Positions 19,326-21,200 of a stretch of 21,200 bases of DNA are shown piece after piece (the stretch's first letter is position 1; every line of letters starts with the position of its first letter). This DNA comes from Conidiobolus incongruus B7586 (lineage: Eukaryota > Entomophthoromycota > Entomophthoromycetes > Entomophthorales > Conidiobolaceae). The DNA lies in contig JNEM01007931.1 in assembly GCA_000697335.1 (NCBI GenBank), positions 1 through 21,200 of the forward strand, written 5' to 3'. The position numbers and the translations under genes were made by a program. The notes under the pieces were generated by a model. The model did no database searches. It had not been told where the DNA came from and saw only the letters and a list, made by a program, of their open reading frames with translations.

Positions 19326-21200
19326 GGCTGATTATTTCAAACAACTATTAAAAATAATATAAATGCAAAATAACACATATTTACAATGAACTATTTTATT
19401 CAAATATTTTTATTAAGTTTATTTCATTTTTTGGTATTATCATAATCTTTATAGTTTTATAACTTGAAATTTTCCTTAATAATTTATGAATAAATTCATT
19501 TTCATTATTTAAATTGATCCCTTTTTGTGTAATATAAATATTCACAACTTAGTGTGGATTTAATTAATGTGATAATTTTTGAGTTATGAAGCTAAATTAA
19601 TTGTAATTTATATTTAAGAAGTAATTAGTCGCTATATTAATACAGGCTTTAATTTATATTTTAAACTGTAACAATAAATTCATTCATCAAATTTAGGTAT
19701 TCTCTATCCCAGTGAATGTTCATAAATTTGTTAAACTGTTAAACTGTAAATAATATCGAATATTAATGCTATAACTAAAATCAATGTTATCACTCAATCA
19801 AATATAAACTATTGATATGAAATCATTTTAAAATTCATATATTAATTCCTATGATATTATCAGGATTTATTGCCATATTGTACTTTAAAAAATATATATT
19901 TTAGTTCAATTTTTCCAAGAATAATAAATGTGATGATAGGATCAATATTTAAATCTCCATAATCATATATATATATATCAATTATTCCGTCTGATTAAAA
20001 ATTGTAAATATTCAAAAATATAATTTGTCGATAATATAATATACAATGTTTTACAATTTCAGAAATATGAACACAATGTAATGTTCAATATTATATTTGA
20101 ATCCATTTTTGTTATTCAAATGATTATAAATCATTTAGCTGTTTAATCAAATATGAAATTTATCAGTGATATCAATAATGAATTAGATATCTATATTAAT
20201 TATAACATATTTAAAATTTTAAGCAATTTTTTAAAATTAATAAGGCAACTTAAATCTTATGAAAATTTCATAAATTTCATCGTTTATAAAATATTCAGAA
20301 TGTTGGTAAATTAATAGATGGGACATATTTAATCTTTAACAAAACCAAATATCAATTATGTTAAAATTATATTAAGCAATTTTTCTTTATTATTTCAGAC
20401 CAATCCCTATAAAATTGATAATTGTACTCAAATAAGGAGTATAAAAAAGTTAAATGACCCTTAATATCAATAATATATGAAATATTCCTTTTAAAAAATT
20501 TTTTACTTGAATTTTCAATAAATCTTATTTTATAATTAAAATTAAAAATAATTCAATTATTTATAACTATATTAGAAATTTTATCCTATTAATATTTTAC
20601 TTTCAATATATAATTAATTATAATATATTAATAATTACCTATCATATTATCAAATTTATTATTTTTTTATATTACAAAAAAGTTAAGGTTATATTTAATT
20701 ATATTTATTAATATTTTTAATTATAGCTTTGATTTAAATACTTCATTAGTAAAATAATTCAATAAAAGTATAATAATATATATAATTATATTAATTCAGA
20801 AATTAAATAATAGTAAAATTTTATAATTACAATTAACATTAAATAAAAAACTATAATTAATACTCATTTATATTATTGATAACTGTTTGCTATAATTTTA
20901 TTGAACTTTTAATATTTAAAATATAATTTTATTTATTAAATTAAAATAAATATTTTTAAACCAATGAAATTCATTTTCAAAGATCTTTTGTAAATATCTT
21001 TTAATTATTAAAAGTAACTATAATTATATAGGATATAATATAGTGAATACTATAGATATAATAATGTTTTCTAATATTTTATTATTACAATTTTAAATAT
21101 CTTTAATTAATTATAAAAACATTAATTAATTAAAATAGTTTTATTGAAAAAATTATAATTGGTTATTAATTATTTTATCTTTTAAAATAATATAAATAAA
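19326..21200. other. AT-rich spacer at the right edge
   Basis: The first hundred bases should contain the kinase 3' end. The rest, about 1.8 kb, is nearly pure A/T with an AT run at 19965-19978. There is no open frame, splice pattern or RNA gene that I can recognise. Confidence 0.6.
19965..19978. repeat. AT dinucleotide microsatellite
   Basis: A short alternating AT run in the spacer downstream of the kinase. Confidence 0.75.

Noticed and set aside
1-21200. CRISPR arrays, bacterial-type operons, rRNA genes or a prophage
   Set aside because: There are no regularly spaced repeats, no ribosome-binding-site pattern and no rRNA-like stretch. All real genes show eukaryotic promoter or intron features.

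Overview
The window is nuclear DNA from a fungus with an extremely AT-rich genome. Intergenic DNA is almost all A and T, while coding exons are visibly richer in G and C. Genes carry many short GT-AG introns (mostly 50-75 bases) with GTA-type donors and frequent CTAAT/CTAAC-like branch sites. The gene content (a Snt2-type chromatin reader, an endocytic NAK/Ark1-Prk1-type kinase, a cysteine-rich GPI-anchored wall protein and a FAR-17a/AIG1-like membrane protein) is fungal. The AT bias, the wide empty spacers and the decayed LTR-like repeats suggest an early-diverging (zygomycete-grade) fungus, such as the Entomophthorales/Zoopagomycota or an AT-rich Mucoromycota or Glomeromycotina lineage. That placement is inference.

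Layout. 1-2600: two diverged copies of one dispersed repeat in inverted orientation (474-892 and 2257-2573). Both have TG...CA ends and look like solo LTR fossils. Between them lies what appears to be a decayed host gene for a multi-pass membrane protein (1039-1826). 2574-5861: empty AT-rich spacer. 5862-9904, minus strand: a complete Snt2-like gene. I rebuilt ten exons that sum to 3459 nt, giving a 1152-residue protein with BAH, PHD, SANT, GATA-like, second PHD, extended PHD and C-terminal GATA-type fingers. Upstream, 9905-10740 is strikingly CT-rich on the coding strand and probably holds a 5' leader with one long leader intron. 10741-14836: gene-free spacer with decayed repeats. 14837-15520, minus: a secreted, GPI-anchored DUF7707-like protein. 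16558-19325, plus: a six-exon NAK-family kinase of 827 residues, with endocytic DPF motifs, four RLPRPPS-type repeats and a C-terminal SH3-ligand tail. 19326-21200: empty spacer.

The genes do not form a pathway. The wall protein and the kinase are divergent neighbours with separate TATA boxes and could share a control region. I found no CRISPR array, no rRNA or convincing tRNA, and nothing I would call a new biological system. The best leads are the decayed gene framed by inverted LTR-like repeats, the repeat-bearing kinase tail with an AT-hook-like motif, the CT-rich leader of the Snt2 gene and the short upstream ORF of the kinase.
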